Positions 44,859 to 54,107 of a DNA stretch of 57,841 nt are shown here, in pieces. The notes under the pieces were generated by a model. The model had not been told where the DNA came from and searched no databases. It saw nothing but the letters and a program-made list of their open reading frames with translations. Source of the DNA: Nonomuraea zeae (lineage in GTDB: Bacteria > Actinomycetota > Actinomycetes > Streptosporangiales > Streptosporangiaceae). Each line of letters opens with the position of its first letter. Within the stretch, counting starts at the first letter, position 1. The stretch is from the NCBI RefSeq assembly GCF_005889725.1, contig NZ_VCKX01000042.1:1-57841 (forward strand), read 5' to 3'. A program made the position numbers and the translations under genes.

Positions 44859-45608
44859 ATGCCTTTCGAGCTGATCTGCGAGATCGAACCTCCGACCAAG
44901 CCCGATCTGAAGCACGTCAGGCACCAGATCGGCACCATGAGCAAGATCGCCCACTCGTTCCTCATCCCCGACAACCACATCGGCCGCGCGACGGTGTCGA
45001 GCGTGGCCGTGGCGCACGAGGTCGAGGCCATGGGCGGGCGCGGCATCGCCTGCCTCAACTCCCGCGACCGCAACCTGCTCGGCTTCCGCCGCGACCTGCT
45101 GACGGCCGCCGCGTATGGGGTGGACCAGTTCCTGTTCGTCTACGGCGACAAGCCCACGGTCGGCAGCAGGACGAGCGAGCTCACCGTCCGCTCGATGATC
45201 GAGGAGGCCAGGGCGTTCTCGCCGGACCTCCGCCTCGGCGCCGCCGCCGGCCTGCGCGCGCTGCCGGCCTGGAAGCGTACCGCCGACTTCCTGTTCGCCC
45301 AGGTCAGCTTCTCGGTGGAGGCCCAGCTCCGCTGGCGCGAGTCCCACCCGGTGGACCTGCCCGTCTACGCGGGCGTCATGGTGCTGGCCAGCGAGCGTCA
45401 CGCGCGCACCCTGGCGGCCTCGATCCCGGACATCGACCTGCCGGAGGACCTGATCGACCGGGTCGCCACGGACCGCATGGCGGGCGTCGAGGCGGCCTGC
45501 GAGCAGGTGCTCGCCCTGCGGGACTCGGGCGCCTTCGCCGGCGTCCACCTGGTCCCGGTCTCCCGCTACCGCGACGTGGAGTCCAGGCTGGCCGCCGCGC
45601 TCGGATGA
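44859..45608 (+). CDS. methylenetetrahydrofolate reductase-like protein
   Basis: This 249-residue protein has a partial MTHFR barrel pattern: FELICEIEPPTKPDLKHVRH at the start (with the typical E-I-E-P-P), a central AYGVDQFLFVYGDKP and RLGAAAGLRALPAW corresponding to the family's GDPP and AGYPE strands, then FLFAQVSFSVEAQLRW. It is shorter than MetF (about 290) and the GDPP motif is changed to GDKP. It may therefore act on another folate or a related one-carbon carrier. ATG 44859 is preferred to GTG 44850. Confidence 0.75.
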   Translation: MPFELICEIEPPTKPDLKHVRHQIGTMSKIAHSFLIPDNHIGRATVSSVAVAHEVEAMGGRGIACLNSRDRNLLGFRRDLLTAAAYGVDQFLFVYGDKPTVGSRTSELTVRSMIEEARAFSPDLRLGAAAGLRALPAWKRTADFLFAQVSFSVEAQLRWRESHPVDLPVYAGVMVLASERHARTLAASIPDIDLPEDLIDRVATDRMAGVEAACEQVLALRDSGAFAGVHLVPVSRYRDVESRLAAALG

Positions 45609-45615
45609 GACCCCG

Positions 45616-47058
45616 TCACCGAGGTCGTGGGCGGGCGAGCGCGGCCAGGAGGGCGCCGGTCAGGGCGACCGCGAAGAGCACCGCGTACGCCCGCTCGAAC
45701 CCGGCCATCAGCTGCCCCACCGCCACCGGCGACAGCGTGGACAGCGTGCCCGCGTACACCTGGGCCCGCAGCTGAGGCCCGACCGAGCTGGTCAGGACGC
45801 TGAGCGACAGGCCGACGCTGATCACGATGCCGACGTTCATGATCATGACGCGGAAGCCGTTGACCACCCCCAGGCTCCCGGCCGGCAGCGCCCGCATGAC
45901 CTGCGTGGTGTTGCCCGTCAGGAACGTGCCGCTGCCGCAGCCCGCCACGAACAGGCCGATCCCGATCACCCAGTACGGCGTCGCGGGATCGGCCGTCAGC
46001 ATCAGCGTCCCGAGCCCCGCCGCGCTCATCGCCGCGCCCCCGATCGACAGCGCGTACGGCGACACCCTGCGCCCCAGCAGCCCCGTGATCGGCGAGGCCA
46101 GCCCGATCCCGACGGGCACCGGCAGCACGCTCAGCCCCGCCTCGAACGCGTCCACCCCCCGGGCGGCCTGGAAGTAGAGCGCCACCACCAGGATCAGCGC
46201 CGAGCGCGCCAGCGCGTTGCAGAAGGAGGCCGCGTTCGCGTACGCCAGCAGCCGCCCCCCGAACAGCCGCAGGTCCAGGACCGGATTGGCGGATCGCCGC
46301 TCGGCCAGCACGATCAGCGGCAGCAGCACCACGAAGACGGCCGTCCCCGTGAGCACGACCGGGCTCGACAGCCCGCCGGAGCCCGCCTCCGACAGCGCCA
46401 GGAGCGCCGCCGACAGCGCCGCGAACACCAGCACGTTGCCCAGCGCGTCCACCGGCTCCTTCGGCCGCCTGGGCATCTTGCGTAAGATCGCCGCGCCCAC
46501 GCCGAGCGCGAGCAGGCCGGCGGGCACGTTCACCCAGAAGATCCACTGCCAGCCGGCGGTCTCCGCGATCAGGCCGCCCAGCGTCGGCCCGGCCAGCTGC
46601 GCCACCGACAGGGTGCCGATGTAGACGCCCATGCCCTGGCTGAGCCGCTCGGGCGGGAACGCGTCCGTGATGATCACCGTGCCGTTCGCCAGGATCATCG
46701 CCGCGCCGATCGCCTGCATCACGCGCATCGCGATCAGGAACCACACGTCCGGCGACAGCCCGGCCAGCAGCGAGGCCGCCGTGAACAGGGCGAACCCCGT
46801 CAGATACACTTCCCGCCGGCCCAGCAGGTCGGCCATCCGGCCGAAGAACACCAGGCTCGCGGTGTTGACCAGCAGGAACGACAGCAGGATCCAGCCCGAC
46901 TCCAGCGCGCCGGCGTGGAAGTGGCGCACGACCGTGGGCAGCGCGACGTTGAGCGTGCTGCCCGCGATGCCGATGAGGACGAGACCGAGGCTGGTGACCG
47001 CGCACACCTGCCAGGCGTAGCGCAGGCGGCTGTCGTCAGGGGAGGTGACCGCGACCAT
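45616..47058 (-). CDS. MFS transporter, DHA2 (14-TM) efflux type
   Basis: This 480-residue pump of the same class as the one at 42711-44123 has IGIAGSTLNVALPTVVRHFH in helix 1, GRMADLLGRREVYLTG in the 2-3 loop, and QLAGPTLGGLIAETAGWQWI in the antiporter region. The start is ATG 47058 (alternative GTG 47067). A 17-bp palindrome at 47071-47087, sharing a 10-mer with the TetR operator 2.9 kb away, lies just upstream. It converges on the MTHFR-like gene. Confidence 0.92.
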   Translation of the reverse strand: MVAVTSPDDSRLRYAWQVCAVTSLGLVLIGIAGSTLNVALPTVVRHFHAGALESGWILLSFLLVNTASLVFFGRMADLLGRREVYLTGFALFTAASLLAGLSPDVWFLIAMRVMQAIGAAMILANGTVIITDAFPPERLSQGMGVYIGTLSVAQLAGPTLGGLIAETAGWQWIFWVNVPAGLLALGVGAAILRKMPRRPKEPVDALGNVLVFAALSAALLALSEAGSGGLSSPVVLTGTAVFVVLLPLIVLAERRSANPVLDLRLFGGRLLAYANAASFCNALARSALILVVALYFQAARGVDAFEAGLSVLPVPVGIGLASPITGLLGRRVSPYALSIGGAAMSAAGLGTLMLTADPATPYWVIGIGLFVAGCGSGTFLTGNTTQVMRALPAGSLGVVNGFRVMIMNVGIVISVGLSLSVLTSSVGPQLRAQVYAGTLSTLSPVAVGQLMAGFERAYAVLFAVALTGALLAALARPRPR

Positions 47059-47070
47059 GCCTCCCACTAT

Positions 47071-47087
47071 GACGTACGACGTACGTC
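47071..47087. promoter_or_regulatory. 17-bp palindrome upstream of the second MFS gene
   Basis: GACGTAC and GTACGTC flank a central GAC. The core 10-mer GTACGACGTA is also in the TetR operator at 44149-44158. It probably serves as a repressor site for the pump starting at 47058. Confidence 0.6.
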
Positions 47088-47103
47088 CGTTTTGTCCCAG
47101 GGG

Positions 47104-47799
47104 TCACCTGGCTCTCTTGCGTAACCCCTCGATGTCATGGATCACCACGCGGCGCCTGCCGGTCTCGATGAGGCCGCGGTCGCGCAGCGTGCGCAACGCC
47201 TTGCTGACGGCCTCGCGGGAGGCCCCCGTCCATCCCGCCAGCTCGTCCTGCGACAGGGGCAGCGCGACGCGTACGCCGCTGTTGGTCTTCTCGCCGTACC
47301 GTTCGGCCAGCTCCAGCAGCCGGGTCGCCACCCTGCCCGTGGTGTCGAACGCGCCGTACTCGATCCGCTTGCGGTCGGAGTCGCGCAGCCGCAGGCTGAC
47401 GAGCTGCATGAGCAGCACGGCGATGCGCCCGTGATTCTCCAGGAACGTGGGGAAGTCCCGCACCACGATGCCCGAGATCGGCTCCAGGGCGGTCACGGTG
47501 GCCGAGCGCGGGGACCCGTCGATGGCCGACAGCTCGCCGAGCAGCCCGCCGGGGCCGCGGACGGCCAGCACCACCTCGGTGCCGCCGCTCGTGTGCGAGG
47601 AGACCTTGACCCGGCCCTCCATCAGCACGAGCACCCAGTCGGACGTGTCGCCCTCGCTTATTACGGTCGTGCCGCGATCCCAGCGCCGCGGCCGCCCGGC
47701 CGCGCGCAGCGCCGCGGCGTCCTCTTCGGTGAGCATGGACAGGAACTCACCTGGGTCTGGATCCATGCGCCCGATTATGTCGGTACGGGCATCCGTCAT
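47104..47799 (-). CDS. Crp/Fnr-family transcriptional regulator
   Basis: This 231-residue protein has an N-terminal cyclic-nucleotide-binding beta barrel with VISEGDTSDWVLVLMEGRVK and the phosphate-binding cassette GPGGLLGELSAIDGSPRSAT (the GE...R-S/T pattern is intact). A long C-helix and a Crp-type HTH follow (LPLSQDELAGWTGASREAVS; KALRTLRDRGLIETGRRRVV). The intact cassette implies cAMP or cGMP binding. Its ATG follows directly on the TAG of the upstream cyclase gene, so enzyme and receptor are made from one message. Confidence 0.93.
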   Translation of the reverse strand: MTDARTDIIGRMDPDPGEFLSMLTEEDAAALRAAGRPRRWDRGTTVISEGDTSDWVLVLMEGRVKVSSHTSGGTEVVLAVRGPGGLLGELSAIDGSPRSATVTALEPISGIVVRDFPTFLENHGRIAVLLMQLVSLRLRDSDRKRIEYGAFDTTGRVATRLLELAERYGEKTNSGVRVALPLSQDELAGWTGASREAVSKALRTLRDRGLIETGRRRVVIHDIEGLRKRAR

Positions 47800-49827
47800 C
47801 TATGGCATTTCGGTCAGAACATAGGCCGCCACGAGCTCTTCCTTGCCCTTGAGGCTCAACCGGCCCAGAGGATTCACCGTCACGCCCTGCCCCAGCTGCT
47901 TGAGCGTCGTCTCGCCGATCACCACCGTGCCCGGCTCGGCGACGCCCTGGAGCCGCGCGGCCACGTTCACGCAGTCGCCCATCGCGTTGAAGCCGCGCAA
48001 CTCGGGGCTGCCGATGTTGCCGACCAGGGCGGGACCCGTGTTGACGCCCACTCTGAACGTCGGCCACTCGACGTCGTCCACCCGCTTCCAGGCCATCTCC
48101 TCGGCCACCTCGGAGGCGGCCCGCTGCATGTCGAGCGCGGCCCGGCAGGCGGCCTTGGCGTGCCCGGCCTGCGCGGCGGGCGCGTTGAACAGCGCCAGCA
48201 GCGCGTCGCCGACGAACTGCACGATCGTGCCGCCGTTGTTCAGGATGCAGGGAACGGCGGCCGTGTGATAGCGGTTGAGCATCTCGACGATCTCGCCGGG
48301 CGTGACCCGCTCCGAGAACGTCGTGAAGCCCTTGAGGTCGGCGAAGAGCGCGGTCAGCTCCCTGAGCTCGCCGCCGAGCGCCGCCTGCCCCGGGTCGGCG
48401 AGCAGGGCGTGCGCCACGTCGGGCGACATGTACTGGTGGAACAGGGTGTGCAGCTCCTGGTAGAGGCGGGCGTTCTCCAGCGAGATGGACAGCTGGCCGG
48501 CCAGCGTGGCGGCGAGGGCCTCGTCCTGGTTCGTCCGGCCGACGGGCACTTCCAGGACGCCCGCGAGCCGGCCCTTGACGGTCAGGGGGAAGGCGAGCAG
48601 GTGGTCGCGCCGGACCGGGTTGCCGTCGGGGAACTCGTACTCGCGGGAGCCGATCTCCGTCCGGCCGTCGGCGACCAGGCCGATCTTGACGTCGCCGTAC
48701 GCCTGCCGGACCCGCTCCAGCGAGGTGGCCAGCAGCTCGTTCTCGGGCAGGCCGATCCTGGTCTGCGCGCTCACCGCCACCAGGGCGCCGAGACGCTCGG
48801 ACAGCTCCCGTTCGTTGGCCAGCGCCTCGCCCGCCCGGTCGAGCACCGCCGCCTGGCCCTCGTTGAGCCGGAACTTGCCCGACAGCCGGGTCGCGGCCAG
48901 CGGCTCGCCGCGCCTAACGTGCTCGACCATCTCCTCCAGCGCCTGGTCGTAGTCCCGCTGGATCCTGGCCACGGTGGCCGCCAGTGTCACCGAGTCGAAC
49001 AGGCCCGCGCTCGACCCCTCCCGCCTGAACTGCAGGTAGGCGCTGTAGGCCACGAACACGAAGGCCAGGGTGAGCAGCAGGTGCCATTCCCACCATGACA
49101 GGTGCCAGTTGTGCTGCGACATCCCCGCGATCATGGCCTCGGCCAGCAGCGCGTAGGCCGTGATCAGGCTGATCAGCATGGCCGACGGCCGCTTGCGGTG
49201 CAGCAGGAACATCATCACGCTGGCCGCGCCGTACAGCAGGACGCCGGGGACGGAGGCCCATGCCAGCCAGTTGACCGGGGTGACCAGGGGCGGCTCGCTG
49301 AGTGGCGTCAGCCCGGGGATCAGCGAGACGAACCCCCACAGGATCATGAAGCCGAACAGCGCGCCGCGGACGAAGTGCTGCGAGCCCAGCACGGACTTCG
49401 CCGCCCGCTCGCCCAGCGGCAGCGCGGAGGCGAACGCGAAGGCGGCCGCGATCGAGAGCCCCACCTGCTGGCCCAGGTCGAAGCCCAGGGAGCCGAGCGG
49501 CAGGATGACCTGCGGCGTGGCCAGCCCGTGCAGGAAGAAGAAGCCGGCGCTGCTCAGGAAGACCATGGAGACCAGGAACAGCCGCGCGTCCTGGCGCCGC
49601 CGTGAGGCGTCGCTGATCAGCACGCTGAGCGCCACGTTGACGGCGGCGACCGTGATGATCAGAACCGCGTGGCTCGGGTTGTCATGCCACTCGACGTTGA
49701 ATTTCGGCTCGGCGAGCAGCACCCACAGGCCGAGCAGCGGCAGGGCCAGGTGGATGCCCCAGACCACCCCTCGGACGGGTTGCGTGGCCGGAGGGAGGTA
49801 GGAGGGAGCGGAACCCTGGGTTGGCAC
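47800..49827 (-). CDS. membrane class III adenylate/guanylate cyclase
   Basis: This 675-residue protein has about seven N-terminal transmembrane helices (GVVWGIHLALPLLGLWVLLA onward to WEWHLLLTLAFVFVAYSAYL), a GAF-like region (FPLTVKGRLAGVLEVPVG) and a C-terminal class III cyclase domain. Metal-binding aspartates are present in LFADLKGFTTF and QFVGDALLALF, and transition-state Asn and Arg in GDCVNVAARL. The two purine-selecting positions are Gln (QFVGD, usually Lys) and Asn (FNAMGD, usually Asp or Thr). GTG 49827 is chosen because GATAAT ends exactly 6 nt before it; GTG 49878 has no ribosome site. Confidence 0.9.
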   Translation of the reverse strand: MPTQGSAPSYLPPATQPVRGVVWGIHLALPLLGLWVLLAEPKFNVEWHDNPSHAVLIITVAAVNVALSVLISDASRRRQDARLFLVSMVFLSSAGFFFLHGLATPQVILPLGSLGFDLGQQVGLSIAAAFAFASALPLGERAAKSVLGSQHFVRGALFGFMILWGFVSLIPGLTPLSEPPLVTPVNWLAWASVPGVLLYGAASVMMFLLHRKRPSAMLISLITAYALLAEAMIAGMSQHNWHLSWWEWHLLLTLAFVFVAYSAYLQFRREGSSAGLFDSVTLAATVARIQRDYDQALEEMVEHVRRGEPLAATRLSGKFRLNEGQAAVLDRAGEALANERELSERLGALVAVSAQTRIGLPENELLATSLERVRQAYGDVKIGLVADGRTEIGSREYEFPDGNPVRRDHLLAFPLTVKGRLAGVLEVPVGRTNQDEALAATLAGQLSISLENARLYQELHTLFHQYMSPDVAHALLADPGQAALGGELRELTALFADLKGFTTFSERVTPGEIVEMLNRYHTAAVPCILNNGGTIVQFVGDALLALFNAPAAQAGHAKAACRAALDMQRAASEVAEEMAWKRVDDVEWPTFRVGVNTGPALVGNIGSPELRGFNAMGDCVNVAARLQGVAEPGTVVIGETTLKQLGQGVTVNPLGRLSLKGKEELVAAYVLTEMP

Positions 49828-49833
49828 AGACCG

Positions 49834-49861
49834 ATTATCCCCGGGAGATCGCTGTCGCCAA
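49834..49861 (-). promoter_or_regulatory. promoter for leaderless cyclase mRNA
   Basis: On the minus strand TTGGCG (49861-49856) and GATAAT (49839-49834) are 16 bp apart, and the GTG start lies 6 nt after the -10. Transcription would begin at or next to the start codon. Confidence 0.65.
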
Positions 49862-50023
49862 TGCGTCGTTTTACTCACCTAAGTCGCCGACAATCGGTCA
49901 ATCTGGTCAGTAACCCTCCGTTTTGTGATCGATACGTTATGTAGTTTCTGTCATCCCTTGGAACGTTTGAAACGTGAATCTCATGCACAACATGAGCATC
50001 ACTCGTTCGTTGGAAGGAAAACC

Positions 50024-50962
50024 GTGGCTATCAAGGTTCGCGCCGGGCGCACGCTCACTCTCGCGGCTGTCGGAGCGCTGGCCGCCTCGCTTCTCACCGT
50101 CGGCGGCGTCGCCACTGCCTCGTCGGCCGCCGCGGAGGTGCACGCCTGCGTCCACAAGAAGACGCGGTACGCCCGCATCGTCAACCCGGCGACGAAGTGC
50201 AGGAAGACGGAGGAGCGCATCCTGATCGGCGGCGGTGGCACGTCCACCACGACCGTGCAGACCGGCCAGCAGGGCGCGCAGGGCCCGCAGGGCAAGCCGG
50301 GCCCGCAGGGTCCGAAGGGCGACACGGGCGCCACCGGCCCGCAGGGCAAGGACGGCCTGCCCGGTAAGCCCGGTCAGGACGGCAAGGACGGCCTCCCGGG
50401 CAAGCCCGGCCAGGACGGCAAGGACGGCCTCCCGGGCAAGCCCGGCCAGGACGGCAAGAACGGCCTGCCCGGCAAGGACGGCGAGGACGGCCGCCCCGGC
50501 CGGCCCGGTCAGGACGGCAAGCCGGGCCTGCCCGGCCCCAAGGGCGACACCGGTCCCGCCGGCCCGCAGGGCAAGCAGGGCGTGACGGGTCCGCAGGGCC
50601 CCAAGGGCGAGGACGGCAAGGACGGCAAGGACGGCAAGGACGGCACGGGCGCGACGTACACGACCTACACCAGGCAGGAGTCCATCAGCTCGACCGGCTC
50701 GAAGTCGGTCTCCTGCGGCCAGGGCGGCATGGTGACCGGCGGCGGCTTCTCCTTCGGCACGCTCAAGAACGCCGTCGTCATGGGCAGCGCTCCTGACGGA
50801 AACGGCTGGACCGTCTCCGTGGCCAAGGACGACAACGGCTACAACACCTACTCCTCCACCGACACGTCGAAGACCGAGGAGTCGAAGACCACGACCACCA
50901 CCAGCGGCAACCACGCGAGCGTCAGTGGCACCGTCTACGTGGTCTGCATGAAGAAGGCCTGA
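50024..50962 (+). CDS. secreted collagen-like (Gly-X-Y) repeat protein
   Basis: This 312-residue protein has a signal peptide (VAIKVRAGRTLTLAAVGALA to SSAAA). A short Cys-containing module (HACVHKKTRYARIVNPATKC) typical of actinobacterial collagen-like proteins follows, then about 42 uninterrupted Gly-X-Y triplets (residues 81-208) rich in PKG, KDG, QDG and LPG. A 100-residue C-terminal beta-rich domain with two cysteines probably trimerises the chains. Without hydroxyproline, charge pairs would stabilise the triple helix. No sortase motif or membrane anchor is seen, so it is released or matrix-bound. GTG 50024 follows GGAAGG. Confidence 0.88.
   Translation: MAIKVRAGRTLTLAAVGALAASLLTVGGVATASSAAAEVHACVHKKTRYARIVNPATKCRKTEERILIGGGGTSTTTVQTGQQGAQGPQGKPGPQGPKGDTGATGPQGKDGLPGKPGQDGKDGLPGKPGQDGKDGLPGKPGQDGKNGLPGKDGEDGRPGRPGQDGKPGLPGPKGDTGPAGPQGKQGVTGPQGPKGEDGKDGKDGKDGTGATYTTYTRQESISSTGSKSVSCGQGGMVTGGGFSFGTLKNAVVMGSAPDGNGWTVSVAKDDNGYNTYSSTDTSKTEESKTTTTTSGNHASVSGTVYVVCMKKA
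50345..50452. repeat. 36-bp tandem repeat (3 copies plus partial) in the collagen-like gene
   Basis: Units begin at 50345, 50381 and 50417, and a divergent partial copy begins at 50453. Each encodes GKDGLPGKPGQD, four Gly-X-Y triplets. Copy number is likely to vary between strains. Confidence 0.88.
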
Positions 50963-50969
50963 CGAGGAA

Positions 50970-50999
50970 AGGGCCGGCACGGGCATCCGTACCGGCCCT
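50970..50999. terminator. stem-loop between the collagen-like gene and purL
   Basis: A 13-bp stem with one mismatch (AGGGCCGGCACGG with CCGTACCGGCCCT) and 4-nt loop lies 7 nt after the collagen-like stop and 12 bp from the purL stop. It has no T tract, so it is a probable bidirectional terminator of the GC-rich actinobacterial type. Confidence 0.6.
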
Positions 51000-51011
51000 G
51001 ACCAGGGAACC

Positions 51012-53291
51012 TCAGCCGAACAGGGCGGGAAGCGCAGCCGAGTGCGTTTCCCGCAGCTCCTCCACGGAGACCTCGAACACGTCCTCGACCACGAGCGAGG
51101 CGCCGCCCGTCACCCCGAGCCCGTAGCACGGCACCTCGTGCCGCCCGCACAGCGAGGCGAACTCCTCGTAAGCCTCCGGCCGGACGGCGACCAGCGCCCG
51201 CGAGGCCGACTCGGCGAACAGGTCCGTGAACGGCTCACCGCTGAGCGCCACCGACGCCCCGACGCCCCGCGCCAGGCAGGACTCGGCCAGCGCGACGGCC
51301 AGCCCGCCGTCCGACAGGTCGTGGGAGCCTTCGAGCAGCCCCCGGCGCGCCGCCTCCACCAGCACGGTGGCCAGCGCCCGCTCCGCCTCCAGGTCCGCCT
51401 GCGGCGGCAGCCCGCCCAGGTGGCGGTGCGCGACGTGCGCCCACTCAGAGCCGCCGAACTCCTCGCGCGTGTCGCCGAGCAGCACGACCCGCAGCCCCTC
51501 CGCCACGAACCCGGTCGGCACCCGCTTGGCCACGTCCTCGATGACGCCGAGCACGCCTATGACCGGCGTGGGGTGGATGGCCGTCGATCCGGTCTGGTTG
51601 TAGAAGGAGACGTTGCCGCCGGTCACCGGCACGCCCAGCGTCTTGCAGGCGTCGGCCAGGCCGCGCACGGCCTCGGCGAACTGCCACATGACCTCGGGGT
51701 CCTCGGGCGAGCCGAAGTTGAGGCAGTTGGTCACGGCCAGCGGTTCGGCGCCGGTCACGGCCACGTTCCGGTACGCCTCGGCCAGCGCGAGCTGCGCCCC
51801 CGCGTACGGGTCGAGCTTGGCGTAGCGGCCGTTGCCGTCGGTGGCCAGCGCGATGCCCCGGGTCGTCGGCTCGGCGTTCGCGCCGTCAGCGCCCGCTTCG
51901 GCACTGGCCGGCATGACCTCGGAGATGCGCAGCATGCCCGCGTCGGCCGGCTGGGCCAGCACGGTGTTGGAGCGCACGTAACGGTCGTACTGGGAGGTCA
52001 CCCACTCCTTGGAGGCCAGGTTGGGCGAGCCGAGCAGCTTGAGCAGGGTCTCGCGCAGGTCCGTGGGGCGTTCGAGCCGGTCGGGGGTGTCGGCGTTGAG
52101 CGCGGCCTGCCCCGAGGGCTCGTGGAAGGGACGCTCGTAGACGGGCCCGTCGTCGGCGGCGGTGCCCGGCGGGATGTCCACGATGACCTGGCCGTCCCAG
52201 GTCATGACCAGGCGGCCGGTGTCGGTGACCTCGCCGATGACCGTGGCGGGCACGTCCCACTTCTCGCAGATCGCCATGAAGGCGGCGATGTCGTCGGGGC
52301 GGACGACGGCCATCATCCGCTCCTGCGACTCGCTCATGAGGATCTCCTCGGGCCTGAGCGAGGGGTCGCGGAGCGGGACCAGGTTGAGGTCGACGCTCAT
52401 GCCGCCGGTGCCCTTGGCGGCCAGCTCGGTCGTGGCGCACGAGACGCCGGCCGCGCCGAGGTCCTGGATGCCGACGACCACGTCGGCCGCGTACAGCTCC
52501 AGGCAGCACTCGATGAGCAGCTTCTCCATGAACGGGTCGCCCACCTGCACGGCGGGCCGCTTGGCCTGCGACTCGTCCTCGAACGTGGCGCTGGCCAGCA
52601 CCGACGCGCCGCCGATGCCGTCGGGCCCGGTGGACGCGCCGAACAGCACGACCTTGTTGCCGGGGCCGGGCGCGGTGGCCAGCTTGATCTGGTCCTTGCG
52701 CAGCAGGCCGACGCACAGGGCGTTGACCAGAGGGTTGCCGATGTAGCAGGGGTCGAAGACGACCTCGCCGCCGATGTTCGGCAGGCCCAGGCAGTTTCCG
52801 TAGTGGCTGATGCCCTCGACCACGCCGGGCAGCACCCTGCGGGTGTCGACGGCGTCGGCGCCGCCGAAGCGCAGCGCGTCCATGACCGCGATCGGGCGCG
52901 CGCCCATCGACATGATGTCGCGGACGATCCCGCCGACGCCGGTGGCGGCGCCCTGGTGCGGCTCGACGTAGGACGGGTGGTTGTGCGACTCGATCTTGAA
53001 CGTGGCCGCCCAGCCGTCGCCGATGTCCACCACGCCGGCGTTCTCGCCCATGCCCACCAGCAGCGCCTCCGACTTGGGAGCCTTGGTGGCGAACTGTTTG
53101 AGATGCACCTTGGACGACTTGTACGAGCAGTGCTCCGACCACATGACGCTGTAGATGGCCAGCTCGGAGCCGGTGGGACGGCGGCCGAGGATCTCCTTGA
53201 CCCGGTCGTACTCGTCCTGCTTCATCCCCAGCTCGGCGAAGGGCATCGGCTCCTCGGGAGTCTCGGCCGCCCGCTTCACACTGTCGGTCAT
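51012..53291 (-). CDS. purL: phosphoribosylformylglycinamidine synthase subunit PurL
   Basis: This 759-residue small-type PurL is the FGAM synthase catalytic subunit that works with PurQ and PurS. Blocks seen are [20 protein letters not shown] near the N-terminus, [57 protein letters not shown] and a C-terminal [16 protein letters not shown]. The length is normal. The ATG at 53291 overlaps the purQ stop (ATGA). Confidence 0.97.
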   Translation of the reverse strand: MTDSVKRAAETPEEPMPFAELGMKQDEYDRVKEILGRRPTGSELAIYSVMWSEHCSYKSSKVHLKQFATKAPKSEALLVGMGENAGVVDIGDGWAATFKIESHNHPSYVEPHQGAATGVGGIVRDIMSMGARPIAVMDALRFGGADAVDTRRVLPGVVEGISHYGNCLGLPNIGGEVVFDPCYIGNPLVNALCVGLLRKDQIKLATAPGPGNKVVLFGASTGPDGIGGASVLASATFEDESQAKRPAVQVGDPFMEKLLIECCLELYAADVVVGIQDLGAAGVSCATTELAAKGTGGMSVDLNLVPLRDPSLRPEEILMSESQERMMAVVRPDDIAAFMAICEKWDVPATVIGEVTDTGRLVMTWDGQVIVDIPPGTAADDGPVYERPFHEPSGQAALNADTPDRLERPTDLRETLLKLLGSPNLASKEWVTSQYDRYVRSNTVLAQPADAGMLRISEVMPASAEAGADGANAEPTTRGIALATDGNGRYAKLDPYAGAQLALAEAYRNVAVTGAEPLAVTNCLNFGSPEDPEVMWQFAEAVRGLADACKTLGVPVTGGNVSFYNQTGSTAIHPTPVIGVLGVIEDVAKRVPTGFVAEGLRVVLLGDTREEFGGSEWAHVAHRHLGGLPPQADLEAERALATVLVEAARRGLLEGSHDLSDGGLAVALAESCLARGVGASVALSGEPFTDLFAESASRALVAVRPEAYEEFASLCGRHEVPCYGLGVTGGASLVVEDVFEVSVEELRETHSAALPALFG

Positions 53292-53968
53292 GCGTTCACC
53301 AGCTTCTTGAGAACGGAGGTGAAGAAGCCGAGGCCGTCGGTGCTCGGCGCGCCGACCAGCTCCTCGACCGCGTGCTCGGGGTGCGGCATGAGACCGACCA
53401 CGTTGCCCGCCTCGTTGCGGATGCCCGCGATGTCGTTGAGCGAGCCGTTGGGGTTGCCGAGGTAGCGCACGACCACCTGGCCGTTGGCCTCAAGGGCGGC
53501 CAGGGTGTCCTCGGCGGCGACGTAGCGTCCCTCACCGTGCTTGATGGGCAGCACGATCTCCTGGCCGGCCGTGAAGGAGCCGGTCCAGGCGGTGTCCGTC
53601 TGCTCGATCCGGACCCGCTGATCGCGGCAGACGTAGTGGAGCGAGCCGTTGCGGGTCAGCGCGCCCGGCAGCAGGTGCGCCTCGCACAGGATCTGGAAGC
53701 CGTTGCACGTGCCGAGCACGGGCAGCCCCGCCCTGGCGGCCGGGATGAGCTCCTCCATCAGCGGCGCGAACCGCGAGATGGCACCGCAGCGCAGGTAGTC
53801 GCCGTAGGAGAAGCCGCCGGGCAGGAACACGGCGTCGACCCCCTTCAGGTCGTGGTCGGCGTGCCACAGCGGAACCGCCTGTGCGCCCACGAGGCCCACG
53901 GCTCTGGCGGCGTCCTGGTCGTCGAGAGTTCCTGGAAACGTGACTACGCCCACACGGGCAGCGCTCAT
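53288..53968 (-). CDS. purQ: phosphoribosylformylglycinamidine synthase subunit PurQ
   Basis: This 226-residue class I glutamine amidotransferase supplies ammonia to PurL. The nucleophile elbow is [14 protein letters not shown] with the catalytic Cys, and the His-Glu pair is in [11 protein letters not shown]. The oxyanion region is [16 protein letters not shown] 53968 was chosen because the protein then starts with [20 protein letters not shown], the family N-terminus. It is coupled to purL. Confidence 0.97.
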   Translation of the reverse strand: MSAARVGVVTFPGTLDDQDAARAVGLVGAQAVPLWHADHDLKGVDAVFLPGGFSYGDYLRCGAISRFAPLMEELIPAARAGLPVLGTCNGFQILCEAHLLPGALTRNGSLHYVCRDQRVRIEQTDTAWTGSFTAGQEIVLPIKHGEGRYVAAEDTLAALEANGQVVVRYLGNPNGSLNDIAGIRNEAGNVVGLMPHPEHAVEELVGAPSTDGLGFFTSVLKKLVNA

Positions 53969-54107
53969 GACAGTCGTCCCCTCCGGAGAATGCGCGCGCA
54001 CGCGCCACCGTCTCTTCGGGGCGGACGGCGGTCTGCGGCGGTCACTTCAGGTTATCGGGTGCGGCCACATGTTCCGCATCGGCTCGCGTGTGAGCCGTAA
54101 GCCCAGG

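Noticed and set aside
47137..49098. 653-residue open frame on the plus strand
   Set aside because: Antisense of the cyclase and Crp genes, with typical shadow composition.
50345..50480. Regular repeats that could suggest a CRISPR array
   Set aside because: Units are directly adjacent without unique spacers and encode Gly-X-Y triplets in frame.
51042..53465. 807-residue open frame on the plus strand
   Set aside because: Antisense of purL, low-complexity Arg/Gly/His/Leu composition and no recognisable motif.
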